This document shows positions 34,744 to 42,983 of a DNA stretch of 64,000 nt, piece after piece (the stretch's first letter is position 1; each line of letters begins with the position of its first letter). The DNA is taken from NCBI RefSeq assembly GCF_000826105.1, contig NZ_CCYK01000007.1, forward strand, positions 1,798,001 through 1,862,000, given 5' to 3'. Source of the DNA: Pseudomonas massiliensis. Lineage in GTDB: Bacteria; Pseudomonadota; Gammaproteobacteria; Pseudomonadales; Pseudomonadaceae. The translations under genes and the position numbers were made by a program. Under the pieces are notes generated by a model, which worked only from the letters and a program-made list of their open reading frames with translations, did no database searches and was not told the origin of the DNA.

Positions 34744-35952
34744 ATGTCCAAGATGCTCGTGTTATGGCTGGCCCTGCTTGGGCTGGCGAGCCCGGCCACG
34801 GCGACAGATCCGCTGGGTTTTTGGGCCGATCCGCAGCGAGGGGCGAACAGTTTCAACCGGATGCCTCCGAGCCAGGCTTACTTTGATGCCCTGGCCGCCA
34901 CCGGCGCGACCTGGGTTCGCCTGGCCTACGACAAGTGGCCCAGTCGTGGTCGCGATTTTCTCATAGGCAATGCCGATCATTACCAGGGGCTGGTCCAGGC
35001 TGACCTGGCCTGCCTCAGGGCAGTGCTCGACCGGGCACACAAGGCTGGATTGAAGGTAGTACTGACGCCCTTGTCACTGCCACTGATGCGCTGGGCACAG
35101 AACAATGATGGCCGGTTCGATGATCGCCTGTGGCAGACCCCCGCGAACTGGGAAGCGGCTACGCGATTCTGGCGGGACCTGGCCAGGGCTTTGAAAGGTC
35201 ATCCAGCGGTGGCGGCCTATAACCTGATCAACGAACCGGCGCCCGAGCGTAACGGTGGCCTGGCCGAACACGCGTCGGAAGCCGAGATGAAGGCCTGGTA
35301 TCAGAAGCAGCAGGGTAGCGGGCGGGATCTCAGGGCCTTCTATCAGACGTTGATCACCGCGGTGCGCAGCCAGGATGTTCGGATGCCGATCATGCTGGAC
35401 GCAGGCTGGTACGCGGCAGCCGATGGCTTCGCCTATTGGCCGGGTGCGCTCGGGGATGGGCGAATCCTGTACAGCGTGCACATGTACGAGCCCTACCATA
35501 TGACCAGCGACCCAGCCTCATTGAAAAGGCCCGCCCTCGCGTACCCCGGCATGGCACCCTTCGGCGCAAGCGAGGCGTACTGGAATCGAGAGCGAGTAGC
35601 CGCTTACCTGGGTAACTTCACCCGCTGGGCGGAGCAGGCCGGGCTGCCGGCGTCGCGCCTGGTTTTCGGCGAGTTCGGCTGCCTGCGTCGCTGGCCCGGG
35701 TGCGCGAGCTACCTGGAAGACGTCCTGAACGTCGCCGAGCGCAGCGGCGTGCACTGGGCCTTCTATGCGTTTCGGGAAGATGCCTGGGATGGCATGGACT
35801 ACGAACTGGGCAGCGCGCCTGTGCCTTGGGAATACTGGCAAGCTGCGGAAGCCGGAAGGCCCGATCCTGTCCAGCGCCATGGCAGTGCGCTATTTGATGT
35901 CATTGGTCGCTACCTCCAGGGCTCGCTCAAGCCTGCGCAGTCAGCCCCCTGA
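34744..35952 (+). CDS. Secreted glycoside hydrolase family 5 (cellulase-like) protein
   Basis: A 402-residue GH5-type (beta/alpha)8 retaining glycosidase. Residues 1-21 form a signal peptide. The general acid/base is E164 in NLINEP and the likely nucleophile is E310 in VFGEFG. The middle histidine-tyrosine segment YSVHMYEPYHM agrees with the family. Whether the substrate is cellulose, mannan or another beta-glycan cannot be told. AGAGG lies upstream of the ATG. The gene stands alone, divergent from ptxS. Confidence 0.85.
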   Translation: MSKMLVLWLALLGLASPATATDPLGFWADPQRGANSFNRMPPSQAYFDALAATGATWVRLAYDKWPSRGRDFLIGNADHYQGLVQADLACLRAVLDRAHKAGLKVVLTPLSLPLMRWAQNNDGRFDDRLWQTPANWEAATRFWRDLARALKGHPAVAAYNLINEPAPERNGGLAEHASEAEMKAWYQKQQGSGRDLRAFYQTLITAVRSQDVRMPIMLDAGWYAAADGFAYWPGALGDGRILYSVHMYEPYHMTSDPASLKRPALAYPGMAPFGASEAYWNRERVAAYLGNFTRWAEQAGLPASRLVFGEFGCLRRWPGCASYLEDVLNVAERSGVHWAFYAFREDAWDGMDYELGSAPVPWEYWQAAEAGRPDPVQRHGSALFDVIGRYLQGSLKPAQSAP

Positions 35953-36081
35953 CCATGACTTTGTCCTGGTTCCGGCTAGACCGAAGCGCTTCTGCCTGGC
36001 ATTGACGCAAACCAGCACACCCGTCCAATTCGCTTCCACTGAGCGCAGGCAAGCTATGCTTTTACCGGAGGAAGCGCAGCC

Positions 36082-36699
36082 ATGGTGAAGCCCACCACCG
36101 TCGTTCACTCGGCCCTGCCGAGCAACGCCTCGGGCCCAGAACAGGCATCGTCCAACAGCGTGGTGACCTTGGTCATCCAGCACAAGGTCCGTCGCGGACA
36201 ATGCCAGCGCTATGAAGCCTGGCTCAAGCGCACCGTGACCACCGCTCGGCGGCATCCCGGACATCTGGGCGTGAACGTGATACGGCCAGGTGAAGATGGC
36301 CAGGTCTTCACCTCGGTGCTGCGCTTTTCCAGCGCACAACTTCTGCAAGGCTGGATAGACTCCAGCGAACGCCGGGCCTTGGTCGACGAAGTGCTGCCCC
36401 TGCTGGAGGATGGGGACCATCCGCAGGTCCATGCCGGCCCTGAGTTCTGGTTCACCCCCAACGACCAGGGCGCGGCCCAGCCGCCCAAATGGAAACAGGC
36501 GGTGCTCAGCTATGCAGTCATCTTGCCGCTGTCCATCGTGATTCCCCTGCTCTGGCAGCCCGTTTTCGCTCGTTATCCGATGCTTGGCGGTTTGATTCCG
36601 AGCAACATGCTGATCACGGCGTGCATCGTCATCAGTGTAGTGTTCGTGATAATGCCCAGAGTCACCCGACTGTTCGCCCGTTGGCTGGCCGGGATCTAG
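36082..36699 (+). CDS. Antibiotic-biosynthesis-monooxygenase-like membrane protein
   Basis: A 205-residue protein with an N-terminal ferredoxin-like ABM domain (VVTLVIQHKVRRGQCQRYEAW through about residue 125) and two C-terminal membrane helices (about 138-158 and 172-192). ABM domains include small monooxygenases, but the fused membrane form has no assigned reaction. GGAGGA precedes the ATG. It lies just upstream of the tandem DUF421 genes in the same direction and may be co-expressed. Confidence 0.78.
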   Translation: MVKPTTVVHSALPSNASGPEQASSNSVVTLVIQHKVRRGQCQRYEAWLKRTVTTARRHPGHLGVNVIRPGEDGQVFTSVLRFSSAQLLQGWIDSSERRALVDEVLPLLEDGDHPQVHAGPEFWFTPNDQGAAQPPKWKQAVLSYAVILPLSIVIPLLWQPVFARYPMLGGLIPSNMLITACIVISVVFVIMPRVTRLFARWLAGI

Positions 36700-36792
36700 A
36701 CAGCCGTTCGCCGGAAGACGGGACTGAAAGACCGAACCCCATCGCGGGCGCCTCGCTCGTAAGTGAGTTGTTGTAGCGAAAGGGGACGTACC

Positions 36793-37461
36793 GTGGAATG
36801 GCATAGATTTCTGCTGGGCGAAGCCAGCCCCTGGATGTTGTTGGAGATCTGCGGCCGGGCGGCCTTGCTGTACTGGATGCTGATGTATGGCATGCGCCTG
36901 CTGGGGCGCCGCGTGGTTTCCCAGTACACCTTGTTTGAATTATCCATTGTCGTCACCTTGGCCGGCGCGGTGGGCATTCCGCTCCAGGCTCAGGAACGGG
37001 GCCTGCTCCCGCCGTTGATCATCCTGTTGGTACTCATCTCCATCCAGCGTGTGGTGGTGGCGTTGAGCAGCCGAAATCCACGGTTCGCGGTCGCTGTAGC
37101 CGGCGCTCCGGAACTGGTCGTCAACGAAGGCACCCTGGAGTTGGCCGCCCTCAAGCATGCCGGCTTGTCACGGGAAAAACTCTACGGCCTGTTGCGTGGC
37201 ATGCGCATCCAACATCTCGGGCAGGTGGGCCGTGCCTGGTTGGAACCTTCCGGCCAGCTTACCCTGGTGCGCGCCGAATGCCCGCGGCCTGGGCTGTGCA
37301 TTCTCCCGGAAATCGACGAAGAGTTGCGCCGCGCAGCCCGTATCGAAAGCGCTTGCTGCTGTGCCTCGTGCGGCCATGTCGAGCCCAGACCCGCCACGAA
37401 GCCTTGCCCTGACTGTGGGGCCGATCGTTGGCAACCAGCGGCTCGGGAGCTGGACGAATGA
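36793..37461 (+). CDS. DUF421 (YetF-like) membrane protein with C-terminal zinc ribbon, copy 1
   Basis: A 222-residue protein starting at GTG behind AGGGGA. Three membrane helices (about residues 15-35, 42-60, 65-85) precede the soluble DUF421/YetF domain. A C-terminal knuckle follows: C-x2-C (CASC), then C-x2-C (CPDC), ending RWQPA. The family is widespread, with unclear function. Its stop overlaps the start of the second DUF421 gene as ATGA. The zinc ribbon at the end is an addition not seen in the minimal family. Confidence 0.82.
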   Translation: MEWHRFLLGEASPWMLLEICGRAALLYWMLMYGMRLLGRRVVSQYTLFELSIVVTLAGAVGIPLQAQERGLLPPLIILLVLISIQRVVVALSSRNPRFAVAVAGAPELVVNEGTLELAALKHAGLSREKLYGLLRGMRIQHLGQVGRAWLEPSGQLTLVRAECPRPGLCILPEIDEELRRAARIESACCCASCGHVEPRPATKPCPDCGADRWQPAARELDE

Positions 37462-38183
37462 GCGGGCAGGGTGGCGTGACGACGCTGCATCGCTTGCTTG
37501 TGGGCGAGGCGCCTTGGGTGTTTCTGCTGGAGGTGGGCTGCCGCGCGTTGGTGGTCTATGCAGCCCTGTTCATTGTGATGCGTTTGCTGGGCAAACGCAT
37601 GGCAGCCCAGCTGAGCATTTCGGAGATGGCGGTGATGCTCACCCTAGGCGCGGCCATAGGCGCGCCCCTGCAAACTCCCAGCCAGGGGGTGCTGCCGGCT
37701 GTGGTACTGCTGGGTTGCGCCCTGGTGTTCCAGCGGGGGCTATCCGCCTTGTCCTTTCGTTGGCGGCGGGTCGAAGTGGCAGTGCAAGGGGATGTCACTC
37801 TGCTGCTCAGGGACGGTCGGCTGTTGATGGACGATGTACGCGGCGCCGGGCTCACCCTGGACCGGGTCCACTCCGAGCTGCGCGGGCAGGGCATCGTTCA
37901 GCTGGGTCAACTGCGCCGGGTGTACCTGGAGTCTACTGGCCGTTTCACCCTGCTGACCTACCGGCAGCCTCGCCCGGGCCTGTCCCTGATCCCTGCCGCG
38001 CCAGGCAGGGAGCAGCCATTGGGCGACGGCAGTCTCAGCTGCACCTGTTGCGGCTACACCTCAACGGCCGATGCCGAAGGTTGGCCACGCTGCCCATACT
38101 GCGAGCACGACCACTGGCAACCCGCCGCACCCGTGGGTAGCCCTGAAGCCAAGAAGTCGACCGCCCAGGCCCGCAGCGCCTGA
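37458..38183 (+). CDS. DUF421 (YetF-like) membrane protein with C-terminal zinc ribbon, copy 2
   Basis: A 241-residue paralogue of the preceding gene, translationally coupled to it through ATGA at 37458-37461. It has the same order: three N-terminal membrane helices (VYAALFIVMRLLGKRMAAQL region), a DUF421 domain (VYLESTGRFTLLTYRQPRPG), and a zinc-ribbon tail with CTCC and CPYC pairs ending HWQPA. The two proteins may form a hetero-oligomer. Function unknown. Confidence 0.82.
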   Translation: MSGQGGVTTLHRLLVGEAPWVFLLEVGCRALVVYAALFIVMRLLGKRMAAQLSISEMAVMLTLGAAIGAPLQTPSQGVLPAVVLLGCALVFQRGLSALSFRWRRVEVAVQGDVTLLLRDGRLLMDDVRGAGLTLDRVHSELRGQGIVQLGQLRRVYLESTGRFTLLTYRQPRPGLSLIPAAPGREQPLGDGSLSCTCCGYTSTADAEGWPRCPYCEHDHWQPAAPVGSPEAKKSTAQARSA

Positions 38184-38195
38184 TCAGCGTGCGGA

Positions 38196-38385
38196 TCAGA
38201 CCTTGAAGTGGCCTACCAGCTCGTTCAACTCCGCCGCTAGACGGGTAAGTCCGTGACTGGCCACGGTGGTCCGGTTGGCACCGGCGGCGGATTGCAAGGA
38301 CAGGTCGCGAATATTCACCAGGTTGCGGTTCACTTCCCGAGCCACATGGGCCTGCTCTTCGGCCGCGCTGGCGATGACCAGGTAG
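38196..38385 (-). pseudogene. Remnant of the C-terminus of a methyl-accepting chemotaxis protein
   Basis: About 60 codons on the minus strand read VIASAAEEQAHVAREVNRNL, VNIRDLSLQSAAGANRTTVA and end ELNELVGHFKV. This aligns residue for residue with the extreme C-terminus of the intact chemoreceptor encoded at 50388-52016 ([20 protein letters not shown], ending [11 protein letters not shown]). The rest of the receptor, including the signalling tip and membrane domains, is missing and no ribosome site is present. It is a decayed or truncated gene left behind by a rearrangement. Confidence 0.8.
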
Positions 38386-38482
38386 TTGCCGTGCTCGAGT
38401 GAGGAGTACCGCACGCTTCGGATGCACAATTCGAAAAGAGGGCTAGAGTAATGGATCCATACCTTTGCCTGAAGGATTATTC

Positions 38483-40543
38483 ATGAATACCAAGGATAGT
38501 ACTCCGTTAGCCACCCATACCGTCACGACCGCGCCTGGCAGCATCCGGATCGATGTGAGCGGTTACGCCGATGCCAACCGCAGCATCGCTATCGACCAGG
38601 ATGGCAAGATAATAGTCGGCGGCCTTACCCAGTACCTGGCCTGGGGATATCCCGGCGCTCCTGGAGAAGAAAGCTATGGTTACGAGCAGAATTACTCAGT
38701 GGTGCGGCTCAATACCGATGGCAGTGTGGACCGTGGTTTCCGCGACGGCGGGGTGAGTACCGTACCGGCGGCCTACGCACCGGAGGTGCTCGGCGAGAGA
38801 ACGCTGGTGCAGGCCGATGGCAAGGTGCTGTTGGCCCTGACCCTGGACGACAGTGTCCAGCTCAAGCGCTTCAACAGCGACGGCAGTATCGACACCGGTT
38901 TCGGCGAGAAGGGCGTCGCCACCTTCCAGATTTCTCATGACTTCAAGGATCCGGACCTCAAGGTGCTTTCAGACGGCACCCTGGCCTTCAGCGCGCGAGG
39001 GCCGGAAACGACTTCCGTCTACCGACTGAACAATGATGGCAGCCTCCTAGACAGCTTCGGCGATCAGGGCAAGCTGCTACTGAACACGGTGGATGATCCG
39101 TACTATCGCGTAGGTACGGTGGGCGTGGCAGACGACGGTAGTGTCGTCATCGGCTCATGGAACCATGAAATCTCCAACGCCCCGCTTTATGTGCTGCAGC
39201 ACTTCACCCCGGAAGGCAAGCTTGATACCGGTTTTGGCAATGATGGCGTTGTGGCCTTCAACGTTGCCCTGGGCCTGGAAGGCGAAGTCAAGATGGCCGT
39301 CCAGGCTGATGGCAAGATCATCGTTGTGGGCCAGACAGCGGACGATACGCTGACGAGTGTGTTCCGCCTGAACGCCAACGGCACCTTCGATACCAGCTTC
39401 GGTAGAGGGGACGGCCGGGTTGTACTTGAATTCGAGCAGCCCATGTCCCTGGCCGTGCAACAGGACGGCAAGATCCTGTTGGGAGGCTCTGACGACCGGG
39501 ATCTGAAGCTGGTGCGCTTGAATGAAGACGGCACCCTGGATAGCGGCTTCGGCAGCCAGGACGGCAAGCCTCACATAGACGGCTACCTGGGCGACGAGGT
39601 GCTCCAGGGCACGGGCGTGGCCGAGGTGGTCGATGGGCATGCTGGCGATGATGTATTGCAAGGAAACGGTGGGCGAGACCTGCTACAGGGTGGCGCAGGG
39701 GCGGATGTCTTTCGCTACGCTGAATTGAGCGATAGCTACCGTACCGCTACCCAGAACAACAGCGATCGAATCTCTGACTTTGACGCCAGCGAGGACCGTA
39801 TCGACCTCACTGCCCTGGGCTTCACCGGCATCGGCAACGGCCATGACGGCACCCTGGCTATCCAGGCCAGTGCCGACGGCAGCCGCACCTACCTGAAAAG
39901 CTACGATGTCGACGGGGCAGGGCATCGCTTCGAATTGGCCCTGAACGGCAACCTGGTGGGGCAGTTGAATGAAACCAATCTGATCTTCACCGCACCTTCC
40001 TTGGAAGGAACGTCCGCGAAGGATGTGATCACAGGCTCGGCCCTGTCGGAAGTCATCCTTGGGCTGGACGGTAACGACCGTATCAACGCTGGCGCCGGCG
40101 CGGATGTAATCATCGGCGGGCGGGGGGCGGATCGGTTGGAGGGTGGTGACCGGGCGGACATCGACATCCTTTTTGACAACGCGGAAAATGCCGATATATT
40201 CCGCTACACCTCGGTCGAGGACAGCTACCGGATCGATACCCAGAGTTTCGTCGACCTGATCGTCAATATGACCGTAAGAGACAAGATCGACGTGTCGGCC
40301 CTCGGCTATACAGGGTTTGGCGATGGCACCGGCGATACGCTAAGGATGGTGTACAACGCCCAGCTGGAACGTACCTACCTGCAAAATACGGAAGCCAACA
40401 GCCAAGGCCATAAATTCCAGGTTGCCCTGGAAGGCGATTGGCGAGAAAGCCTCTACGACAGCAACATGATCTTTGCCTCGCCGGAGCCCGTCGCCCTGGT
40501 GGGCGTGACTACGGTGGCCGACGAGCAGCACTTGATCGGCTGA
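38483..40543 (+). CDS. Delta-60 repeat protein with AlgE-like R-module/RTX C-terminus, probably secreted
   Basis: A 686-residue acidic protein. Residues about 25-365 hold six delta-60 repeats (pattern DGKIIVGG...RLN.DGS.D..FG..G). The C-terminal third has two RTX-type blocks (GHAGDDVLQGNGGRDLLQGG near 380 and GLDGNDRINAGAGADVIIGG near 530). Each is followed by a segment FRY..L.DSYR, then IDLTALGFTG or IDVSALGYTG, TYL and F..ALNG/ALEG, closely resembling the R-modules of AlgE mannuronan epimerases. There is no signal peptide, so type I secretion with calcium binding is expected, but no transporter genes are nearby. GAAGGA precedes the ATG. No catalytic domain is recognised. Confidence 0.8.
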   Translation: MNTKDSTPLATHTVTTAPGSIRIDVSGYADANRSIAIDQDGKIIVGGLTQYLAWGYPGAPGEESYGYEQNYSVVRLNTDGSVDRGFRDGGVSTVPAAYAPEVLGERTLVQADGKVLLALTLDDSVQLKRFNSDGSIDTGFGEKGVATFQISHDFKDPDLKVLSDGTLAFSARGPETTSVYRLNNDGSLLDSFGDQGKLLLNTVDDPYYRVGTVGVADDGSVVIGSWNHEISNAPLYVLQHFTPEGKLDTGFGNDGVVAFNVALGLEGEVKMAVQADGKIIVVGQTADDTLTSVFRLNANGTFDTSFGRGDGRVVLEFEQPMSLAVQQDGKILLGGSDDRDLKLVRLNEDGTLDSGFGSQDGKPHIDGYLGDEVLQGTGVAEVVDGHAGDDVLQGNGGRDLLQGGAGADVFRYAELSDSYRTATQNNSDRISDFDASEDRIDLTALGFTGIGNGHDGTLAIQASADGSRTYLKSYDVDGAGHRFELALNGNLVGQLNETNLIFTAPSLEGTSAKDVITGSALSEVILGLDGNDRINAGAGADVIIGGRGADRLEGGDRADIDILFDNAENADIFRYTSVEDSYRIDTQSFVDLIVNMTVRDKIDVSALGYTGFGDGTGDTLRMVYNAQLERTYLQNTEANSQGHKFQVALEGDWRESLYDSNMIFASPEPVALVGVTTVADEQHLIG

Positions 40544-40627
40544 CCTCATCCAGGCGGTCTTACCCATCCCCCGTCGCGCAGCCCGTTATCAGCGAGCGGT
40601 GGGGTAATGGGCATTGCGCGGCAGGAC

Positions 40628-41059
40628 CTATGCCTGACCGACTGGCCTCGGCGAAAGGTGCTCATGCACCGCCAGCCAGCCGCCCTCGGGCTGGCGATGG
40701 AATACGATGGTTTCGCGTTCCAGGCTGTCGCTGAGGGTTCCGGCCAGGCTTACGCGTGTGGCTACTTCATGAATGAAGATCGCTACATCCCCCAGAACGC
40801 TCACCCGCGGTTCCCGGGACTCACAGGCCAGCACTCGCAGGCCGTCCTCTTGCCAGCCGTCCCACAACGCCCTATAGGTCGCCCGGTCGCTTAGAACCTC
40901 CCCGGTGGTATGGAACACGAATGTCGCCTGCGGACTGAAAGCGGCAAAATAGCGCTCGGTGTCATTGCTGGCGAATGCCTCCACCAGCCGCCGGGCCGCT
41001 TGTAACACCTCGTCGTGGCAAGTATCGGTAGGTAAGGGCATAAGCATGTCCTGGTGCAT
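40628..41059 (-). CDS. SnoaL/NTF2-like protein of unknown function
   Basis: A 143-residue protein with the alpha+beta cone pattern of the SnoaL/DUF4440 group: an N-terminal helix pair (EVLQAARRLVEAFASNDTER), then FSPQATFVFH and a final strand segment WLAVHEHLS. Members range from isomerases to ligand-binding proteins, so no reaction is assigned. Several in-frame ATGs lie at the start (MHQDM, MLMPL); the first is given. Confidence 0.72.
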   Translation of the reverse strand: MHQDMLMPLPTDTCHDEVLQAARRLVEAFASNDTERYFAAFSPQATFVFHTTGEVLSDRATYRALWDGWQEDGLRVLACESREPRVSVLGDVAIFIHEVATRVSLAGTLSDSLERETIVFHRQPEGGWLAVHEHLSPRPVGQA

Positions 41060-41296
41060 GACGGTCGGCCTTGGCTTTTATGATGGCTCGATTTTGCCGC
41101 TTGGCCTGGGAACGTCACATACGCCCCAGCAAATAATCACTTCAGTCGACGCCAAACAGAGACATCTGGCTTTGGCGGCACACCCTTGGTAGCCGCGGGG
41201 GCGCTGGCGTGGATTCAACGATCCTGCCGCTGGGCGAATGCCTGGATCATAGGCTTCAGATGTAGTAACGTTGCTACCCCAGCTTGGGAGATAGCC

Positions 41297-41548
41297 ATGC
41301 CTACTACCGTCTCCAGTCGCGCCTTCAATCAGGACACCAGCAGGGCCAAGAAAGCCACTGCCCAAGGCCCGGTATTCATCACGGACCGTGGCCGGCCGGC
41401 CCATGTATTGCTCACCATGGAGGACTATGAGCGCCTGTCCGGCCCCTCCATCAGTATCGATCAGCTTTTGGCAATGTCCGAAGACGATACTATCGAGTTC
41501 GATCCACCGCCCCTGAGCCTGGCTCTGACCCCGGCAAGCTTCGACTGA
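41297..41548 (+). CDS. Phd/YefM-type antitoxin
   Basis: An 83-residue antitoxin with the Phd/YefM N-terminal fold (SRAFNQDTSRAKKATAQGPV then ITDRGRPAHVLLTMEDYERL) and an acidic C-terminal tail that would wrap a toxin. The ATG at 41297 has GGGAG upstream; longer frames start before it without support. Its last base is the first base of the following PIN-domain toxin ORF. The toxin is frameshifted, so this antitoxin may be orphaned. Confidence 0.88.
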   Translation: MPTTVSSRAFNQDTSRAKKATAQGPVFITDRGRPAHVLLTMEDYERLSGPSISIDQLLAMSEDDTIEFDPPPLSLALTPASFD

Positions 41549-41968
41549 TGTTCCTGCTTGATACGAATGTCGTTTCCGAGCTGCGCAAGGCGTCATCGCG
41601 ACGAGCTGATCCCGGCGTGCTGGAGTGGGCACGCAAGGTACCGGTCAATACCCTGTTCATTTCCGTTGTGTCGCTCATGGAGCTGCGTATCGGTATAGGC
41701 CTGGTCGCGCGTCGCGACCCCGAACAGGCGACGGCCCTGAGTCGATGGTTCGAAACCCCAGGTATTGCCGGGCTTCCGGGAGCGGATCTTGCCTATCGAC
41801 CTCGGCGTCGCGCTCAAATGCGCGGGCTTGCATGTGCCTGACCCGCGCCCCGAGCGCGACGCGCTGATCGCGGCAACCGCCTTGGCTCACGGTCTGATCG
41901 TGGTCACTCGCAATATCAAGGACTTCCGGGACACCGGGGCGACTACCTACAACCCCTGGTCAGCCTGA
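41548..41968 (+). pseudogene. VapC/FitB-type PIN toxin, frameshifted
   Basis: The first frame encodes MFLLDTNVVSELRKASSRR through LSRWFET (to about 41755) and then diverges. The following +1-shifted frame continues with PGFRERILPIDLGVALKCAG, PRPERDALIAATALAHGLIV and IKDFRDTGATTYNPW to 41968. Together these are a normal PIN ribonuclease with acidic residues D5, E-, D- and the final NxxDF-type IKDF. Removing one C from the run CCCC at 41756-41759 restores WFETQVLPGFRERILPID. The gene is therefore either a pseudogene or carries a sequencing error. Confidence 0.85.
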
Positions 41969-42046
41969 CCTGGATGAAAAGTTACTTGAGCGTGTCGCGT
42001 CCTGCACCTATGGTCTAGAACCCTGTACCGGCCGCCAGAGCTCTAA

Positions 42047-42820
42047 ATGATCGAATTCCACAACGTCACCGCCTTCCAGCAGCAGACCCGCGTGCTGGAA
42101 GGCTTTTCACTGAAGATCGAAACCGGCGAGAAGGTCGCTATTCTGGGGCCCAACGGCGCCGGTAAGAGCACCCTGCTCAAGCTGATCACCCGGGAGCTCT
42201 ACCCGCTGGACCGGGAGGGCAGCCATCTCAAGCTGTTCGGCCGGCAGAACGTGAACCTCTGGGACCTGCGCAGCCGCCTGGGCCTGGTATCCCAGGACCT
42301 GCAGGACGACTACACGCCCTATACCAGCGCCCTTGAGGTGATCACTTCGGGCTTTTTCGGCGCCATCGGCGCCCATGGGCACCTGCAGCCGAGCGCAGAT
42401 CAGCTTGTCCAGGCCAGGGCCATGTTGGCCGAAGTGGAAATGGCTGGATACGAAGACACCATGTTCCAGCGGCTATCCACGGGGCAAAGGCGCCGGTTGC
42501 TGTTGGCTCGTGCCCTGGTGCATCGCCCCGCGGCCCTGATCCTGGATGAGCCGGCCAATGGGCTGGACATGGGGGCGAGCCTGGGAATGCTCCGGCTGTT
42601 GCGCCGCTTTTGTGGGCCGGAACATGCCATGCTCATCACTACCCATCACCTGGACGAGATCATCCCGGAGATTGAGCGGGTAGTACTGCTCGCCAAGGGG
42701 CGGATCGTTGCCGACGGCCCCAAGGCAGAGGTGCTGACCAGCGAGCGCTTGTCCGACCTGTACCAGATCGACCTGCGGGTCAGCGAGCAGGACGGCTGGT
42801 ACCGGTGCTGGCATCTGTGA
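42047..42820 (+). CDS. Orphan ABC transporter ATPase
   Basis: A 257-residue stand-alone ATP-binding cassette with Walker A GPNGAGKST (residues 34-42), a signature-like RLSTGQRRRLLLARAL, Walker B ALILDEPANGLDM and switch histidine ITTHHLDEI. It resembles the ModF/YlmA-like group of single cassettes. No permease or binding protein is adjacent, so the role is unknown. The ATG follows AGAG. Confidence 0.85.
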   Translation: MIEFHNVTAFQQQTRVLEGFSLKIETGEKVAILGPNGAGKSTLLKLITRELYPLDREGSHLKLFGRQNVNLWDLRSRLGLVSQDLQDDYTPYTSALEVITSGFFGAIGAHGHLQPSADQLVQARAMLAEVEMAGYEDTMFQRLSTGQRRRLLLARALVHRPAALILDEPANGLDMGASLGMLRLLRRFCGPEHAMLITTHHLDEIIPEIERVVLLAKGRIVADGPKAEVLTSERLSDLYQIDLRVSEQDGWYRCWHL

Positions 42821-42947
42821 GAGTAGGTAGGGCCGGCGAACACCTGTAAGGCATCGATGCCTCATTCGCTAGCCACTAGCTCCCACCGGACAGCCAGGCA
42901 AGGAGATCGAATATTTTCAGTTCAGTCAGTCAGTGGGAGCCAGCGCA

Positions 42948-42972
42948 GCTGGCGAATCAACTATTCGCCAGC
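42948..42972. terminator. Bidirectional hairpin between ABC ATPase and yghU
   Basis: Perfect 10-base arms GCTGGCGAAT and ATTCGCCAGC around a 5-base loop, placed between two convergent genes, where it could end transcription from both sides. It lacks a clear T-run. Confidence 0.65.
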
Positions 42973-42983
42973 ATCATGGCCGG

